Of a stretch of 64,000 nt of DNA, positions 50,312 through 60,117 are shown piece by piece (the stretch's first letter is position 1; the number at the start of each line of letters is the position of its first letter). The position numbers were made by a program, and so were the translations under genes. This DNA is from Deltaproteobacteria bacterium (GTDB lineage: Bacteria > Desulfobacterota > RBG-13-43-22): NCBI GenBank assembly GCA_016208255.1, contig JACQYK010000065.1, positions 35,686-99,685 on the forward strand, written 5' to 3'. The notes under the pieces were generated by a model. The model made no database searches and was not told where the DNA came from. It saw nothing but the letters and a program-made list of their open reading frames with translations.

Positions 50312-51769
50312 TCATTTCTCACGGGTCGGGGGTATCCCGGCCAGGGCCTTGGCCAATTTCATCTTTTTATCCAATTCTCCTTCCCGTAAAATCATCACCC
50401 TTTGGGCCTGCGGTGAACCGGCCCCGTGCATGGACTCCACCAGGGCCGTGCCTCCGGTCATGCTTTCGATCAGCCGGCCAATTTTGATCCGGTCTTCAAC
50501 AGGCAAATGAGCCACGCCGGAGAAATATTTTTTCACTAAACCGCCCACGTCTTCGCTTTTCAGGTCGTATTCGCTGGGCAGGGTAGCCAGAAATCCACCG
50601 GCCAGATCGGCCGCCAGCCGGGCGACCTCGAAATGAAAACGGGTCACATTCTGCTTGCCCACATTGGCCAGCATGGTATCCACCATATAAGCCCCCGAAG
50701 GGGTTGGACAGCCTTCAGCCGCACAGGCGATGGAAGAACTGTACAAAGTCTCACCCAGATGGATCATCTCAGTAATCTTGTCCCGGACATGGGAGGCCTT
50801 TTCCGTACCCTGAATCTGGGTCAGATAGGCCACGGCCCCGGTTAAGACATCTATTAAACCGGTCTTGCACCCCCCGTAATTGGCCCGATGGTGAGCGGCG
50901 AAACGATAAACCAGCAGGCCGGTAAATTCCGTTTCGCCGTTCATGAATACCCGGTCCCAGGGCACGAAGACATTTTCAAAGGCAATGACCGCCTCGCCGC
51001 CGACTCCTCCGAAAACAGGATTTCCGGCATCGATGCGTTCCCTGTTCTCCTTGCGGTTGTCATTGGCCTGGCGGCCGAAAATCATAGTGACCCCCGGCGC
51101 ATTGGCCGGGATGGCGCAGACCAGGGCATAATCCTTTGATTTTTCATCCATGGCCGTTGTGGGCATGATCAGGATCTCATGGGAATTGACGCCGCCGGTC
51201 ATATGCAGCTTGGCCCCGCGGATTACCAGACCGTCTTCCCGTCGTTCGGCGATATGGAGATATTGGTCCGGATCGAATTGTTGGGCCGGGCCTTTGGAAC
51301 GATCCCCCTTGGGATCGGTCATGGCCCCGACCACCATATAATTTTCCTCTTGAATCATGATCAGCCATTTTTTAAAGCGCTCCAAGTAATCGGTTTTGTG
51401 CTTCTGATCGATCTCAAAGGCCACGGAATAGACGGCGTTGATCCCGTCCAAACCCACACAGCGCTGAAAGCAGGATCCGGTCTTCTGTCCCAGAACGCGC
51501 AACAGCTTGACCTTTTTGATCAGATCTTCCACATTCTGATGAACATGGGTAAAGCGGCTGATGATCTTGCCGGTTAAATGGGAGACGGCGGTAGCCAAAT
51601 CCTTATATTCCGGGTCGTTGGCCAGGGCATAAGTCACGGCCGCGGCCCGCACATGCGGTGCAGTGGCCGGATGGCGGGTCACATCCTTGATCTTTTTCCC
51701 TTTGTAATAAACGGTGTGGTTTAACTTCCTGAGACTTTTTAAATAATCCTGGGCGGTTTTAATTTTCAT
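50312..51769 (-). CDS. 4-hydroxybutyryl-CoA dehydratase/vinylacetyl-CoA isomerase family protein
   Basis: 485 residues of the HpaB/AbfD flavoprotein family. The 4Fe-4S ligands of 4-hydroxybutyryl-CoA dehydratase are conserved: C100 and C104 in GSCFQRC, and H294 and C301 in HHRANYGGC. Further motifs are VGAMTDPKGDRSKGP, VIRGAKLHMTGGVNSHEI, and GVGGEAVIAFENVFVPWDRVF. The enzyme dehydrates 4-hydroxybutyryl-CoA to crotonyl-CoA by a ketyl-radical mechanism and isomerises vinylacetyl-CoA. The gene stands alone, with no CoA transferase beside it. The presence of all cluster ligands argues against an HpaB hydroxylase. Confidence 0.88.
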   Translation of the reverse strand: MKIKTAQDYLKSLRKLNHTVYYKGKKIKDVTRHPATAPHVRAAAVTYALANDPEYKDLATAVSHLTGKIISRFTHVHQNVEDLIKKVKLLRVLGQKTGSCFQRCVGLDGINAVYSVAFEIDQKHKTDYLERFKKWLIMIQEENYMVVGAMTDPKGDRSKGPAQQFDPDQYLHIAERREDGLVIRGAKLHMTGGVNSHEILIMPTTAMDEKSKDYALVCAIPANAPGVTMIFGRQANDNRKENRERIDAGNPVFGGVGGEAVIAFENVFVPWDRVFMNGETEFTGLLVYRFAAHHRANYGGCKTGLIDVLTGAVAYLTQIQGTEKASHVRDKITEMIHLGETLYSSSIACAAEGCPTPSGAYMVDTMLANVGKQNVTRFHFEVARLAADLAGGFLATLPSEYDLKSEDVGGLVKKYFSGVAHLPVEDRIKIGRLIESMTGGTALVESMHGAGSPQAQRVMILREGELDKKMKLAKALAGIPPTREK

Positions 51770-51890
51770 GATTCGTTCCTTTTCCGAATATTATTTTTTC
51801 AATAGATTAAAGTGTTCCCTTTTTTACCGTTTCAGCGGGGTCTATCGGTCTCGGATTGTTGGGACCTTCCAGGAGTGGGGAGGTTACCGG

Positions 51891-52865
51891 TCAGCCGACG
51901 ATCAGTTCTTTCACCTGGCCCGCCACCTCCAACCCGGCATTCCTGCCCCTATCCTGCAGCAATATTTGTTTGCTCTTTTTGTCGAACAACCGGACCTCCA
52001 CTTTAGCCGTCATACTTTCCTCAATTCGTCCACCCATAAATCCTAAAATGGGAGAGGCCAATTTTGTCGCCGCCTCCCGATGGACCAGGACTTCTAATCG
52101 ATATTTCCCATTTTCCATCACCAGTTCCACCTTCTTTTGATCGGCAACAGATTTGCGAAGCCGGGTGAAATTGTAAGTGGAAAATTGAATCAAACGATCC
52201 CCTAACCAGATCCCGGCAATGAATCCCACAAAGGAGCTTCCCAGCCAGGGTATCTTGGCCAACGAGGTCTTGAATGAGATACCCGGTTAGTTAAAATGAT
52301 TGGTCTGGATCCAAATATAGGCGCTGGGGAAGGAATGTCCCCAGTCTTTTTCCAGATACCCCCTGCCGTTTGAAAAATCAATCGTTTCCTGGCCGACGGT
52401 CAACCGTCCCTGAATGGTATGATCCATACTCAATACCCCATGATAGCATTCCATAAAAGGGACAAAGGAAAAAGGCCCCATGACGCCGGGAGAATACCAG
52501 CGGTTCGGCCAGGGAATCAAATGGTCAAAATGCAATTCCCCTTGGACGGCAGGCAAATCCAGTTTTAATTTTTCTAATGAAAAAAAATTGTTGGCCAGTC
52601 GAATTTCGAATTTACCGCTCTCGGGAAAAAATTCCTGAGCGCCAAAGGAATAATACTCAGAGGTAAGATTTTTTCCATCCAGAACCTGAACAAAGGCCCG
52701 TTGCGCCTCTTTTTCATCCATAGCGATTCCGGGAATAAAGGCCAAGGCCCTGGTTTCTTCGGTATTCACCACTTTATAATACCACCCCTCAAAAAACTTT
52801 CTGGTTTTTCCCCAACCATGATATTGTTCCGGGTGGAATAAGGCCTGGAGTTTATTTATCAGCAA
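51891..52865 (-). pseudogene. Tocopherol-cyclase-like gene interrupted by an in-frame TAA
   Basis: The first 192 codons run from the TTG 52865 start (HPEQYHGWGKTRKFFEGWYYK) to DWGHSFPSAYIWIQTNHFN, then TAA (52287..52289). The same frame continues at once with PGISFKTSLAKIPWLGSSF through HREAATKLASPILGFMGGR to a stop at 51891. Homologues read through here with a residue such as Glu, so one base change (GAA to TAA) explains it. The intact family (PF14249-like) is about 320 residues. It is a recent pseudogene, a sequence error, or two separately translated pieces. No ATG start is visible. Confidence 0.82.
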
Positions 52866-53083
52866 TAGAATTTTATCCCCGGGATTGTTTGTTTAGTCGG
52901 TCGAAAGGGGTCCGTCAGGTTAGTTTTTTTGATTTTCCTCGAATCCTCGAACCCTTGGCCCCCTGAATCCTTGATCATCTCCGACTCCTTTGCCGATGAT
53001 CCATAATTTTAAAACATATCCGGCAGTTAAAGTCAATTTAAAAGGCAGACTCCCCGGGGAGCCCTTTGGATAAGAGGAAAGGA

Positions 53084-53112
53084 TTGACTTTTAGGGAGAT
53101 CATTAATATAAC
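53084..53112 (+). promoter_or_regulatory. Sigma-70 promoter for the branched-chain aminotransferase
   Basis: TTGACT (53084..53089), 17-bp spacer, TATAAC (53107..53112). Both hexamers match 5 of 6. It lies 39 bp upstream of the start codon. Confidence 0.65.
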
Positions 53113-53150
53113 AGCACAAGAAAATTTCACCAGGGAGGAGAGCCTGGATT

Positions 53151-54221
53151 ATGCAGAAATCCATCTTGATAGAACTTACCAAAACCCCCAAAACCAAACC
53201 GGACCAAAATAATTTGGGATTTGGGCATTATTTTTCCGATCATATGTTTATTATGAATTATTCCACGGAAAAAGGCTGGTATGATCCCAGGATTATTCCT
53301 TATGCCCCCCTGGAGCTGGAGCCTTCGACGATGGTCTTTCATTATGGTCAGATTATCTTTGAAGGACTGAAGGCTTACCGGACCGAAGATGGAAGGGTGT
53401 TATTGTTCCGTCCGGATAAAAATATGGAGCGAATCAATCGATCCAACGAACGGCTTTGTATCCCGCCTTTCGACCCAGGATTTGGAGTCGAAGCCATTAA
53501 AACAATCGTTTCCGTGGATAAGGAATGGGTACCGGATCAGGAAGGAACTTCTTTATATATCCGTCCCTTTATCATTCCCACGGATCCCTATCTGGGGGTG
53601 CGCCCCTCCAACACTTATCAATTTATTATCATTTTATGCCCGGTGGGGGCCTATTATCCGGAGGGGATCAACCCGGTCAAGATCTATGTGGAGACCCGCT
53701 ATGTCCGGGCCGTCAAAGGCGGGGTCGGGTATGCCAAAACGCCGGGGAATTATGCCGCCAGTCTCAAGGCCCAGGTGGAAGCCAATCAAAAAGGATTTAC
53801 CCAGGTGTTATGGTTGGACGGAGTGGAAAAAAAATACGTGGAAGAAGTGGGCACCATGAATGTCTTTTTCAAAATCAAGGGAGAGGTAATCACACCGAGC
53901 CTGGAAGACAGCATTCTGGCCGGGATAACCCGGGATTCAGCCCTCCAGTTGCTTAAGACCTGGGGGGTCCCGATCCGGGAAAGAAAAATATCCATTCAAG
54001 AAATTTATGACGCTCATTCTCAAGGAACCCTGGAAGAGGCGTTCGGGACAGGAACCGCGGCGGTGATTTCCCCCATAGGAGAGCTAAGCTGGGACGGACG
54101 CCGTATCTCCATCAACCAGGGAGAAATCGGGAAGGTTTCGGCCGAGCTTTACCGGACCATTACCGGGATACAGAAAGGAGTTCTGAAAGACGATCCGGGC
54201 TGGACCGTAGAAGTGAAATAA
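53151..54221 (+). CDS. ilvE: Branched-chain amino acid aminotransferase
   Basis: 356 residues; ATG 53151 preceded by GGGAGGAG. Fold-type IV PLP enzyme of the longer bacterial/eukaryotic BCAT type: FHYGQIIFEGLKAYRTEDG, the PLP lysine K196 in GVGYAKTPGNYAASLKAQ, EEVGTMNVFFKI, EDSILAGITRDSAL, and EAFGTGTAAVISPIGEL near the end. It interconverts branched-chain amino acids and their keto-acids with glutamate in the cytoplasm. It is single, with its own promoter. Confidence 0.93.
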   Translation: MQKSILIELTKTPKTKPDQNNLGFGHYFSDHMFIMNYSTEKGWYDPRIIPYAPLELEPSTMVFHYGQIIFEGLKAYRTEDGRVLLFRPDKNMERINRSNERLCIPPFDPGFGVEAIKTIVSVDKEWVPDQEGTSLYIRPFIIPTDPYLGVRPSNTYQFIIILCPVGAYYPEGINPVKIYVETRYVRAVKGGVGYAKTPGNYAASLKAQVEANQKGFTQVLWLDGVEKKYVEEVGTMNVFFKIKGEVITPSLEDSILAGITRDSALQLLKTWGVPIRERKISIQEIYDAHSQGTLEEAFGTGTAAVISPIGELSWDGRRISINQGEIGKVSAELYRTITGIQKGVLKDDPGWTVEVK

Positions 54222-54265
54222 ATTCTTAAATGCTTTGAATCCTGAATTCTGAATTCAAGGATTTC

Positions 54266-54613
54266 TTAACTCTCCAGGGCCTGAGAAACCTCATCCAGCA
54301 AGGTATTAAAGGTATCCAGGGTTCCGGACAATTCGGCTTCCAACTCCTGAATCCGCACCTGGGAAGCGGTTAACTCTGACTGGAGCTGGTCCACTTCCTG
54401 GGAGAGGGCCTCTTTTTCCTGGTTGGCCTGCTCCAGATTTTCCCTCAAGTATTGAATCTTGTCCAGGACTTCTCTTTTCCAGCGATCTACGGTTTCTTTG
54501 ACCGGCGGATTTTTCAGGCCCCCCCCCTCCTGGGAATCCTCCATCAGCCCGGGTTGTTCCTGAGGGGCCGGAAAGACGGCCGGGGCGTAGGCTTCATAGA
54601 TATCACTCATCAT
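54266..54613 (-). CDS. Coiled-coil protein downstream of parA
   Basis: 115 residues; AAGGAG precedes ATG 54613. The N-terminal 35 residues are Pro/Gly-rich (AVFPAPQEQPGLMED). From about residue 38 a heptad pattern runs to the end (IQYLRENLEQANQEKEALSQ, LTASQVRIQELEAELSG). No DNA-binding motif is visible. Its place 42 bp behind an orphan ParA suggests a ParA partner or adaptor, by context only. I do not recognise the family. Confidence 0.7.
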   Translation of the reverse strand: MMSDIYEAYAPAVFPAPQEQPGLMEDSQEGGGLKNPPVKETVDRWKREVLDKIQYLRENLEQANQEKEALSQEVDQLQSELTASQVRIQELEAELSGTLDTFNTLLDEVSQALES

Positions 54614-54655
54614 TGATCTCCTTGTTCAGGTATTTAAATTTGCACTTTGCAATTT

Positions 54656-55462
54656 TCAATTTGCATTTTCAAATTCCGGCTTGTCCGGGCTAGGTGTCGG
54701 GGGAAAAACTTTTTTTAAAAAATGGACCACCTTCTTAAGGTCCCGGGCCGCAATCGATTGGGGGGCGAAGGTGGTTACCGGGAGTTGGTTCTTGATGGCT
54801 TCAGAAAATTTTGGGTCTTCCCGCACCGCAACCGGCATCAAAAATTTTTGATAATACTTTTTTAAGGCCTCCCGATTCTCCCGGTCCGACGGCCGGTGGT
54901 TGTTAAGTTTATTCATCAGGATCCAAATCATTTTAAAATCATAACGAAAATCCCGGTTTGTTTTTTCCAGGAAGGAAAAAAGGGTTTTTAGACTGAGGTA
55001 GGAAAAGACATCAGGCAAAACCGGAATAATAAGTGTTTTGGCGGCAAACAGGGCATTAAAAGTGATTAAATTCAGGCTGGCCCCCACATCTATCATAACC
55101 CAATCATAGGGAAAGGGGACCATGACCGACAAGGCGTCTTTGAGTTTCCATTCCGGCCAGGGCTGAGACATCAGGGCCGTATTCAGGTAAAGATGGTCCT
55201 CCGTGGCCGGAATCAAAGAAAGGTTCGGATGAGTGGTTGGGATAATCGATTTAACCAGGGTGGGTTCCTGAATCAGGGAATAATACAGGGAGGGTTTCCC
55301 AGCGTCCGGCCGGCCTTGAAGGGATTGAGTCAAATGCCCCTGGGGGTCCAGGTCGATCATCAATACCGAATGTCCTTCTTCGGCCAGGAGCCAACCCAAG
55401 GAACTGCACAAGGTCGTTTTCCCGGTCCCGCCTTTTAAATTGAAAAAGGTGATGGCGTTCAT
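54656..55462 (-). CDS. ParA/MinD family ATPase
   Basis: 268 residues from ATG 55462 (MNAITFFNLKGGTGKTT), with GGGAGGAGAG upstream. Deviant Walker A KGGTGKTT at 10-17, switch I MIDLDPQGHLTQSL, DWVMIDVGASLNL, and a C-terminal REDPKFSEAIKNQLPV typical of plasmid/cellular-cargo ParA. There is no adjacent ParB or parS-like site, and the partner seems to be the coiled-coil protein behind it. It may position a protein cargo rather than DNA. Confidence 0.87.
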   Translation of the reverse strand: MNAITFFNLKGGTGKTTLCSSLGWLLAEEGHSVLMIDLDPQGHLTQSLQGRPDAGKPSLYYSLIQEPTLVKSIIPTTHPNLSLIPATEDHLYLNTALMSQPWPEWKLKDALSVMVPFPYDWVMIDVGASLNLITFNALFAAKTLIIPVLPDVFSYLSLKTLFSFLEKTNRDFRYDFKMIWILMNKLNNHRPSDRENREALKKYYQKFLMPVAVREDPKFSEAIKNQLPVTTFAPQSIAARDLKKVVHFLKKVFPPTPSPDKPEFENAN

Positions 55463-55591
55463 AATCTCTCCTCCCCCCAACGGCTGAGAATAAAAAGTAT
55501 ATTGGGATACTCCACTACTCCATCACTCCTACTTATCTGATTCAGAAATCTAATTTTGAATTATCTCTATTTTTTTACCATTTCGGTTTGT

Positions 55592-56623
55592 TCAGTTCCC
55601 ATCAAACAAATTCGCCTGAATTTCCTGAGGGACTTTTTTCCCGAAATGTCCATAGGCCAGGGGTGTGGCTACCCTTCCCAGCGGGGTACGGTTTAAAAAT
55701 CCGCATTGGATCAAAAAAGGCTCATAAACATCCTCCAGGGTGTCTTTTTCCTCACCCAGGGCTACGGAAAGGGCTTCAACTCCCACCGGACCTCCACTAA
55801 ACTTTTCGATGATGGTCAGTAAAATTTTACGATCCATCTTATCCAGACCCAGCCGGTCCACTTCCAGCATCTTCAGGGCGTCCTGAGCCACTGGCAGGGA
55901 GATACAACCATCCGCTTTCACCTGGGCGAAATCCCTGACCCGCTTGAGGATCCGATTGGCCACCCGGGGAGTTCCCCGGGACCGGCGGGCGATCTCCATG
56001 ATCCCGGCTTCTTCCACGGGAATCTTCAGGATTTCAGCCGACCGGAAGAGGATGGTCTTCAACTCTTCGGAAGAATAGAAATCAACCCGCAGAACCACTC
56101 CAAACCGATCCCTTAAGGGCGGCGTGAGCAAACCGGCCCTGGTCGTCGCCCCGATCAGGGTGAATTTCGGCAGGTCCAGCTTGATGGACCGGGCGCTGGG
56201 CCCCTGTCCGATCATAATATCCAATTGAAAATCTTCCATGGCCGGATAGAGGATTTCTTCCACAACATGGTTGAGCCGGTGGATCTCATCAATAAACAGG
56301 CAATCCTGGGAGTGTAAATTGGTCAACAGGGCCGCCAGGTCCCCCGGCCTCTCGACCACCGGCCCTGAGGTGCCCTTCAGGTTGACCTTCAGCTCCTGAG
56401 CGATAATATTGGCCAGAGTGGTCTTGCCCAGTCCGGGAAATCCATAGAGCAGCACATGATCCAGGGCCTCTCCCCGTTCCAAAGCGGCCTGGATAAAAAC
56501 CTTTAAATTATTCTTGACCTCTTCCTGTCCGATAAATTCCGAAAGCCCTTTGGGGCGCAGACCGGCTTCCAAACGGATTTCTTCTTCGGTAAGCTCAGGA
56601 TTGATTATTCGTTCCGGTTTCAT
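55592..56623 (-). CDS. ruvB: Holliday junction branch migration helicase RuvB
   Basis: 343 residues. AAA+ ATPase with [20 protein letters not shown], Walker [17 protein letters not shown], Walker [26 protein letters not shown], sensor [19 protein letters not shown], and the C-terminal winged helix ([11 protein letters not shown]). It drives branch migration with RuvA. The start overlaps ruvA by 4 bp. Confidence 0.96.
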   Translation of the reverse strand: MKPERIINPELTEEEIRLEAGLRPKGLSEFIGQEEVKNNLKVFIQAALERGEALDHVLLYGFPGLGKTTLANIIAQELKVNLKGTSGPVVERPGDLAALLTNLHSQDCLFIDEIHRLNHVVEEILYPAMEDFQLDIMIGQGPSARSIKLDLPKFTLIGATTRAGLLTPPLRDRFGVVLRVDFYSSEELKTILFRSAEILKIPVEEAGIMEIARRSRGTPRVANRILKRVRDFAQVKADGCISLPVAQDALKMLEVDRLGLDKMDRKILLTIIEKFSGGPVGVEALSVALGEEKDTLEDVYEPFLIQCGFLNRTPLGRVATPLAYGHFGKKVPQEIQANLFDGN

Positions 56624-57222
56624 CTGGATAATGACTTTAAGGCCTTTCGAAGGAGTTCTTCAAGAGAAATCTGTTCTTCCGTTTCATTTTTTATCTGACC
56701 CAGGACCTTTTCGGCCAGACCCCGGGGGTATCCCAGGTTGACCAGGGCGGAGACGGCATCTTCAAAGGGGGTCCCCTCCTGGACCCCCGGTTTCAATGAA
56801 GGGAAGGAACCCAGGTTCAATTTCTTTATCTTGTCTTTTAATTCCAGGACAATCCGTTCCGCGGTCTTCTTGCCCACTCCGGGTATCTTTTGAATACGGC
56901 CGCTGTCTTCAGCCAGCAGGGCCTGACCCAGCTCTTGAGAAGAAATACCGGAGAGTATGTTCAAGGCCACCTTGGGGCCGATTCCGGAAACACCGAGAAG
57001 AAGCAGAAAAAGTTCCTTTTCCTGAGGGGTCAGAAAACCAAAGAGCAGAATGGCATCCTCGCGGACATGGGTGTAGATATGGAGCCGGACCCCCTGTTCA
57101 ACAGCCGGCAGATCATAAAAGGAAGAAAGGGGGACTGCCACCTGGTACCCGACCCCCTGGGCGGAGACGATGATCGATTCAGGGGTCTTGAACAATAAGC
57201 GGCCTTCTAAAAAAGCAATCAT
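56620..57222 (-). CDS. ruvA: Holliday junction branch migration protein RuvA
   Basis: 200 residues. An N-terminal OB fold ([19 protein letters not shown]) is followed by two helix-hairpin-helix motifs ([16 protein letters not shown] and [16 protein letters not shown]) and the RuvB-binding domain ([12 protein letters not shown]). It binds the four-way junction as a tetramer and loads RuvB. It lies 21 bp after ruvC. Confidence 0.96.
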   Translation of the reverse strand: MIAFLEGRLLFKTPESIIVSAQGVGYQVAVPLSSFYDLPAVEQGVRLHIYTHVREDAILLFGFLTPQEKELFLLLLGVSGIGPKVALNILSGISSQELGQALLAEDSGRIQKIPGVGKKTAERIVLELKDKIKKLNLGSFPSLKPGVQEGTPFEDAVSALVNLGYPRGLAEKVLGQIKNETEEQISLEELLRKALKSLSR

Positions 57223-57243
57223 CTTGTATCCTTGCCAAGTTGA

Positions 57244-57765
57244 TCAACTTGTTACGAACTTTTTTGTCGGTTCCTCAGCCGGATAAAACCAGTTTAAATG
57301 GCAAATGCCCGCGGCCAGGGCATCCGAAACATCCTGGTTTGGGACGGAAGGAATCCCTAACAGAACCTTGACCATTTCCTGAACCTGCTTTTTGTCGGCT
57401 CTCCCGTATCCGGTGACGGCCTGTTTAATCTCCAAAGGGCTGTATTCAAAAACCTCCAACCCCGACTCCACCGCGGTCAGCAGCACCACCCCGCGAACAT
57501 GCCCTAAAATAAGGGCGCTCTGGACGTTTTTGGCAAAAAAAACCTTTTCTACCGCCAGATCGACGGGGTGATAATCCTGGATGACCGTTTGCAGGGTTTG
57601 ATGCAAATGCTTAAGCCGCAGGGCCAGGGAAGGGGAAGGGGTCAGGCGGACAAACCCGCTGTGAATATGCTTGATCCGGGCCCCGTTTTTTTCTAAAATC
57701 CCGAATCCGGTTATCTGGGAACCCGGGTCGATACCCAATGTGCGGCCGGGTTGCCGGGGGGCCAT
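57244..57765 (-). CDS. ruvC: Crossover junction endodeoxyribonuclease RuvC
   Basis: 173 residues. RNase-H fold with the acidic residues in LGIDPGSQITGFG, AVEKVFFAKNVQSALILGHVRG and PNQDVSDALAAGICH. It resolves Holliday junctions made by RuvAB. It starts 3 bp after yebC in a classical yebC-ruvC-ruvA-ruvB operon. Confidence 0.95.
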   Translation of the reverse strand: MAPRQPGRTLGIDPGSQITGFGILEKNGARIKHIHSGFVRLTPSPSLALRLKHLHQTLQTVIQDYHPVDLAVEKVFFAKNVQSALILGHVRGVVLLTAVESGLEVFEYSPLEIKQAVTGYGRADKKQVQEMVKVLLGIPSVPNQDVSDALAAGICHLNWFYPAEEPTKKFVTS

Positions 57766-57768
57766 CTT

Positions 57769-58515
57769 TTAGCCCAGAGCCTCCATGACCTTATCCGGGA
57801 TATCAAAATTGGCATAGACATTCTGGATATCGTCGTTTTCCTCCAGGGCTTCCATCATACGGAGCATCTGTTCGGCGTTTTTTCCTTCGATGGTTACGGT
57901 ATTCTTGGGAAGCATGGTCAATTCCGCCATCTGGGGGATCCATTTCTTTTCTTCCAGAGCGGCCCGGACTTTTTCAAAGTTTTCCGGAGAAGTGATCACC
58001 TCCCACTCGCTTTCCTGTTCCCGAATATCATCCACTCCGGCCTCCAGGCCCCATTCCAACAAGGCCTCTTCATTGATTTTATTCTTATCAAAAACAAAAT
58101 ATCCTTTTTTTTCAAACATCCAGGCCACACATCCGGTTTCCCCCATGCTGCCCCCGTTTTTAGTAAAGATGTGCCGGATGTCGGCCACGGTCCTGTTCTT
58201 ATTATCGGTCAAGACCTGGGCCAGGATGGCTACTCCCCCCGGACCGTATCCTTCATAAATCACTTCTTCATAGGCCACCCCGTCCGCGCCCCCGGACCCC
58301 TTTTTAATGGCCCGATCGATATTATCCTTGGGCATGTTTTCACTTTTAGCCAGGGCGATAGCCGCTCTTAATCTTGGATTTCCCTCCGGATCTCCCCCCC
58401 CGGTTCGAGCGGCCACGGTAATCTCTTTGATGACTTTTGAAAACACCTTACCCCGTTTGGCGTCGGCCGCCCCTTTTTTTCTTTTTATCGTGCTCCATTT
58501 GGAATGCCCGGACAT
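57769..58515 (-). CDS. yebC: YebC/PmpR family protein
   Basis: 248 residues. The start [22 protein letters not shown] is diagnostic, followed by [22 protein letters not shown] and SGGADG. Members act as transcription or translation factors, the latter relieving stalls at proline-rich stretches. It is first in the ruv operon; the 5' gap of 56 bp to rlmE has a weak ribosome site. Confidence 0.94.
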   Translation of the reverse strand: MSGHSKWSTIKRKKGAADAKRGKVFSKVIKEITVAARTGGGDPEGNPRLRAAIALAKSENMPKDNIDRAIKKGSGGADGVAYEEVIYEGYGPGGVAILAQVLTDNKNRTVADIRHIFTKNGGSMGETGCVAWMFEKKGYFVFDKNKINEEALLEWGLEAGVDDIREQESEWEVITSPENFEKVRAALEEKKWIPQMAELTMLPKNTVTIEGKNAEQMLRMMEALEENDDIQNVYANFDIPDKVMEALG

Positions 58516-58571
58516 ATTTCCTCCTTGATAATAAACTCTTAAGAACCTGGAGCCTCGTGCCTCTGGCCTTA

Positions 58572-59162
58572 CTATCCTTTAAACCGCTGCCCGATCAGAT
58601 ATATTTCCGAACTTTCGCTTCGGGAACTTTTAGGTTTGTGGATTTGCACCTGCTCAAAGTAATCTTTCATTTTTTTAATAAAATTCTTGGTCCCCTGGCC
58701 GTCAAAAATCTTCAAGACCACCGACCCCCCTTTAATTAAAACAAGAAACCCGATTTCCAGTGCCCGAAGGTTCAAATCCAGAGAACGCTGATGATCCAGC
58801 CACTTGATGCCGCTTGTTTTGGGGGAAAGATCGCTTAAAACCACGTCTGCCCGACCGGCCCAGGTCTTAATCGTCTCATCCGGGACCGTCAACAGGTCGG
58901 CTTGTAAAAATAAAATATTGGGAGACAGAGGAATCGTCGGTTCTTTTACATCCAATCCCAAAACAAGCCCGCCGGTTCCCACCGACTGGGAACAAAACCT
59001 GAGCCAGGAACCGGGATGACACCCTAAATCGACTATTCGCTGTCCGGCTCGAATCAGCTTGTATTTATCCTGGATCTCTTTTAATTTATAAACTGACCGG
59101 GCTGGATATCCTTCTTCCTTGGCTCTGACCCCGTAAGGGTCTTTTTGACCGGGACGGGCCAT
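58572..59162 (-). CDS. rlmE: 23S rRNA 2'-O-methyltransferase RlmE/FtsJ
   Basis: 196 residues from ATG 59162 ([19 protein letters not shown]); the TTG five codons upstream is less likely. The K-D-K-E tetrad is visible: [32 protein letters not shown] and [11 protein letters not shown], with the SAM loop [10 protein letters not shown]. It methylates U2552 of 23S rRNA during large-subunit maturation. The gene precedes yebC-ruvCAB on the same strand. Confidence 0.94.
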   Translation of the reverse strand: MARPGQKDPYGVRAKEEGYPARSVYKLKEIQDKYKLIRAGQRIVDLGCHPGSWLRFCSQSVGTGGLVLGLDVKEPTIPLSPNILFLQADLLTVPDETIKTWAGRADVVLSDLSPKTSGIKWLDHQRSLDLNLRALEIGFLVLIKGGSVVLKIFDGQGTKNFIKKMKDYFEQVQIHKPKSSRSESSEIYLIGQRFKG

Positions 59163-59189
59163 AGTAATAAATTCCAATACCCAGGAAAT

Positions 59190-59835
59190 CTATTAAACCG
59201 CCATGCCCCGCCTTTTGGGGCGTGGCACCACCAAACATGAAAACAGGCAAGTTGGACTCGGAACCTATTTTCGAACTAAACCCTCATGCCTCGTTAAGGC
59301 ACCACGATACGGTCGGTCTATCGGCTCCCAAAGGGAGCCTCTTCGAAAGCTCGGCGTGTCGGCTTCCGAAGGAAGCCTATTCAAAAGCTCGACAAAGTCG
59401 AGCGGCCCGAGCGGCCCGACCTAAAAAGGAGGCTTCTTATCCGACTTCCTTCGGAAGTCTCCCCTGAGATCGGGATCCGGCATCCGAATGGATGCCTTCT
59501 TTTAGTTCAACAAAGTTGAACGACCGATCGAATAGAAGCCGGGACATGAAAATTTTGTTTAACCAGTGAGTTAAGTCGTCATTCCGGTCGGTCGGCTTTG
59601 CCGACCTTAAATAAGAAAACTTCCGAAGGAAGTCGAGCGAAAGCCGGAATCCAGATTGAAGAAATTGAGCAAACCTCTGGATGCCGGATCTAGTCCGGCA
59701 TGACGGAGAATAAGCAAGCCTATAGGGGTTATCCAAGGTTATTTTCGAACTAAACCGTCATGTCCCGTCAGGGACGTGACACCACTAAAGATGAAAACAA
59801 AGCTCGTTGGACGTTGGGCTCTATTTTCGTATTAA
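59190..59835. repeat. Dense array of hairpin repeats (gap 59163..60117)
   Basis: Two family-1 palindromes (59192..59277 and 59746..59832) flank a string of short hairpins. These are GGCTCCC-AAA-GGGAGCC (59323), GGCTTCC-GAA-GGAAGCC (59361), GCTCGAC-AAA-GTCGAGC (59387), GACTTCC-TTC-GGAAGTC (59443), GGCATCC-GAAT-GGATGCC (59479), GTTCAAC-AAA-GTTGAAC (59505) and GGTCGGC-TTT-GCCGACC (59590). Stems differ but all pair. No gene is credible; the small frames here are repeat translations. 59836..60117 holds only two GGTCAAGGTTTCGAG copies. Confidence 0.85.
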
Positions 59836-60117
59836 ACTTACGGAAAAATGGGAATATAATAATCATAAGTCCTTTTTTTTGCAATGATAAAAAAAACGAC
59901 TCCAGCCAACCTCTTTCAGGCTTTTTAATTAGACTTTTAGGTTCTTTTCCCAATTGGTCGGGAGAAAAGGGTCAAGGTTTCGAGGGGTCAAGGTTTCGAG
60001 GTTTTGTTACAACAATCATAGCAATCCTGTCCACCTGTGTAAAAAAGTTTTGATTTTTAATGGCTTAAAAGGAGGGATTAAAAAGCTGGCCGTCAGGCAG
60101 GAACGAGGGAGACGGAT

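Noticed and set aside
59203..59467. Two plus-strand ORFs of about 75-80 codons
   Set aside because: They translate the palindromic repeats themselves (GTTKHEN-type words) and are not genes.
59190..59835. CRISPR array
   Set aside because: Repeats are not of constant sequence or spacing and spacers are not unique; no cas genes nearby.
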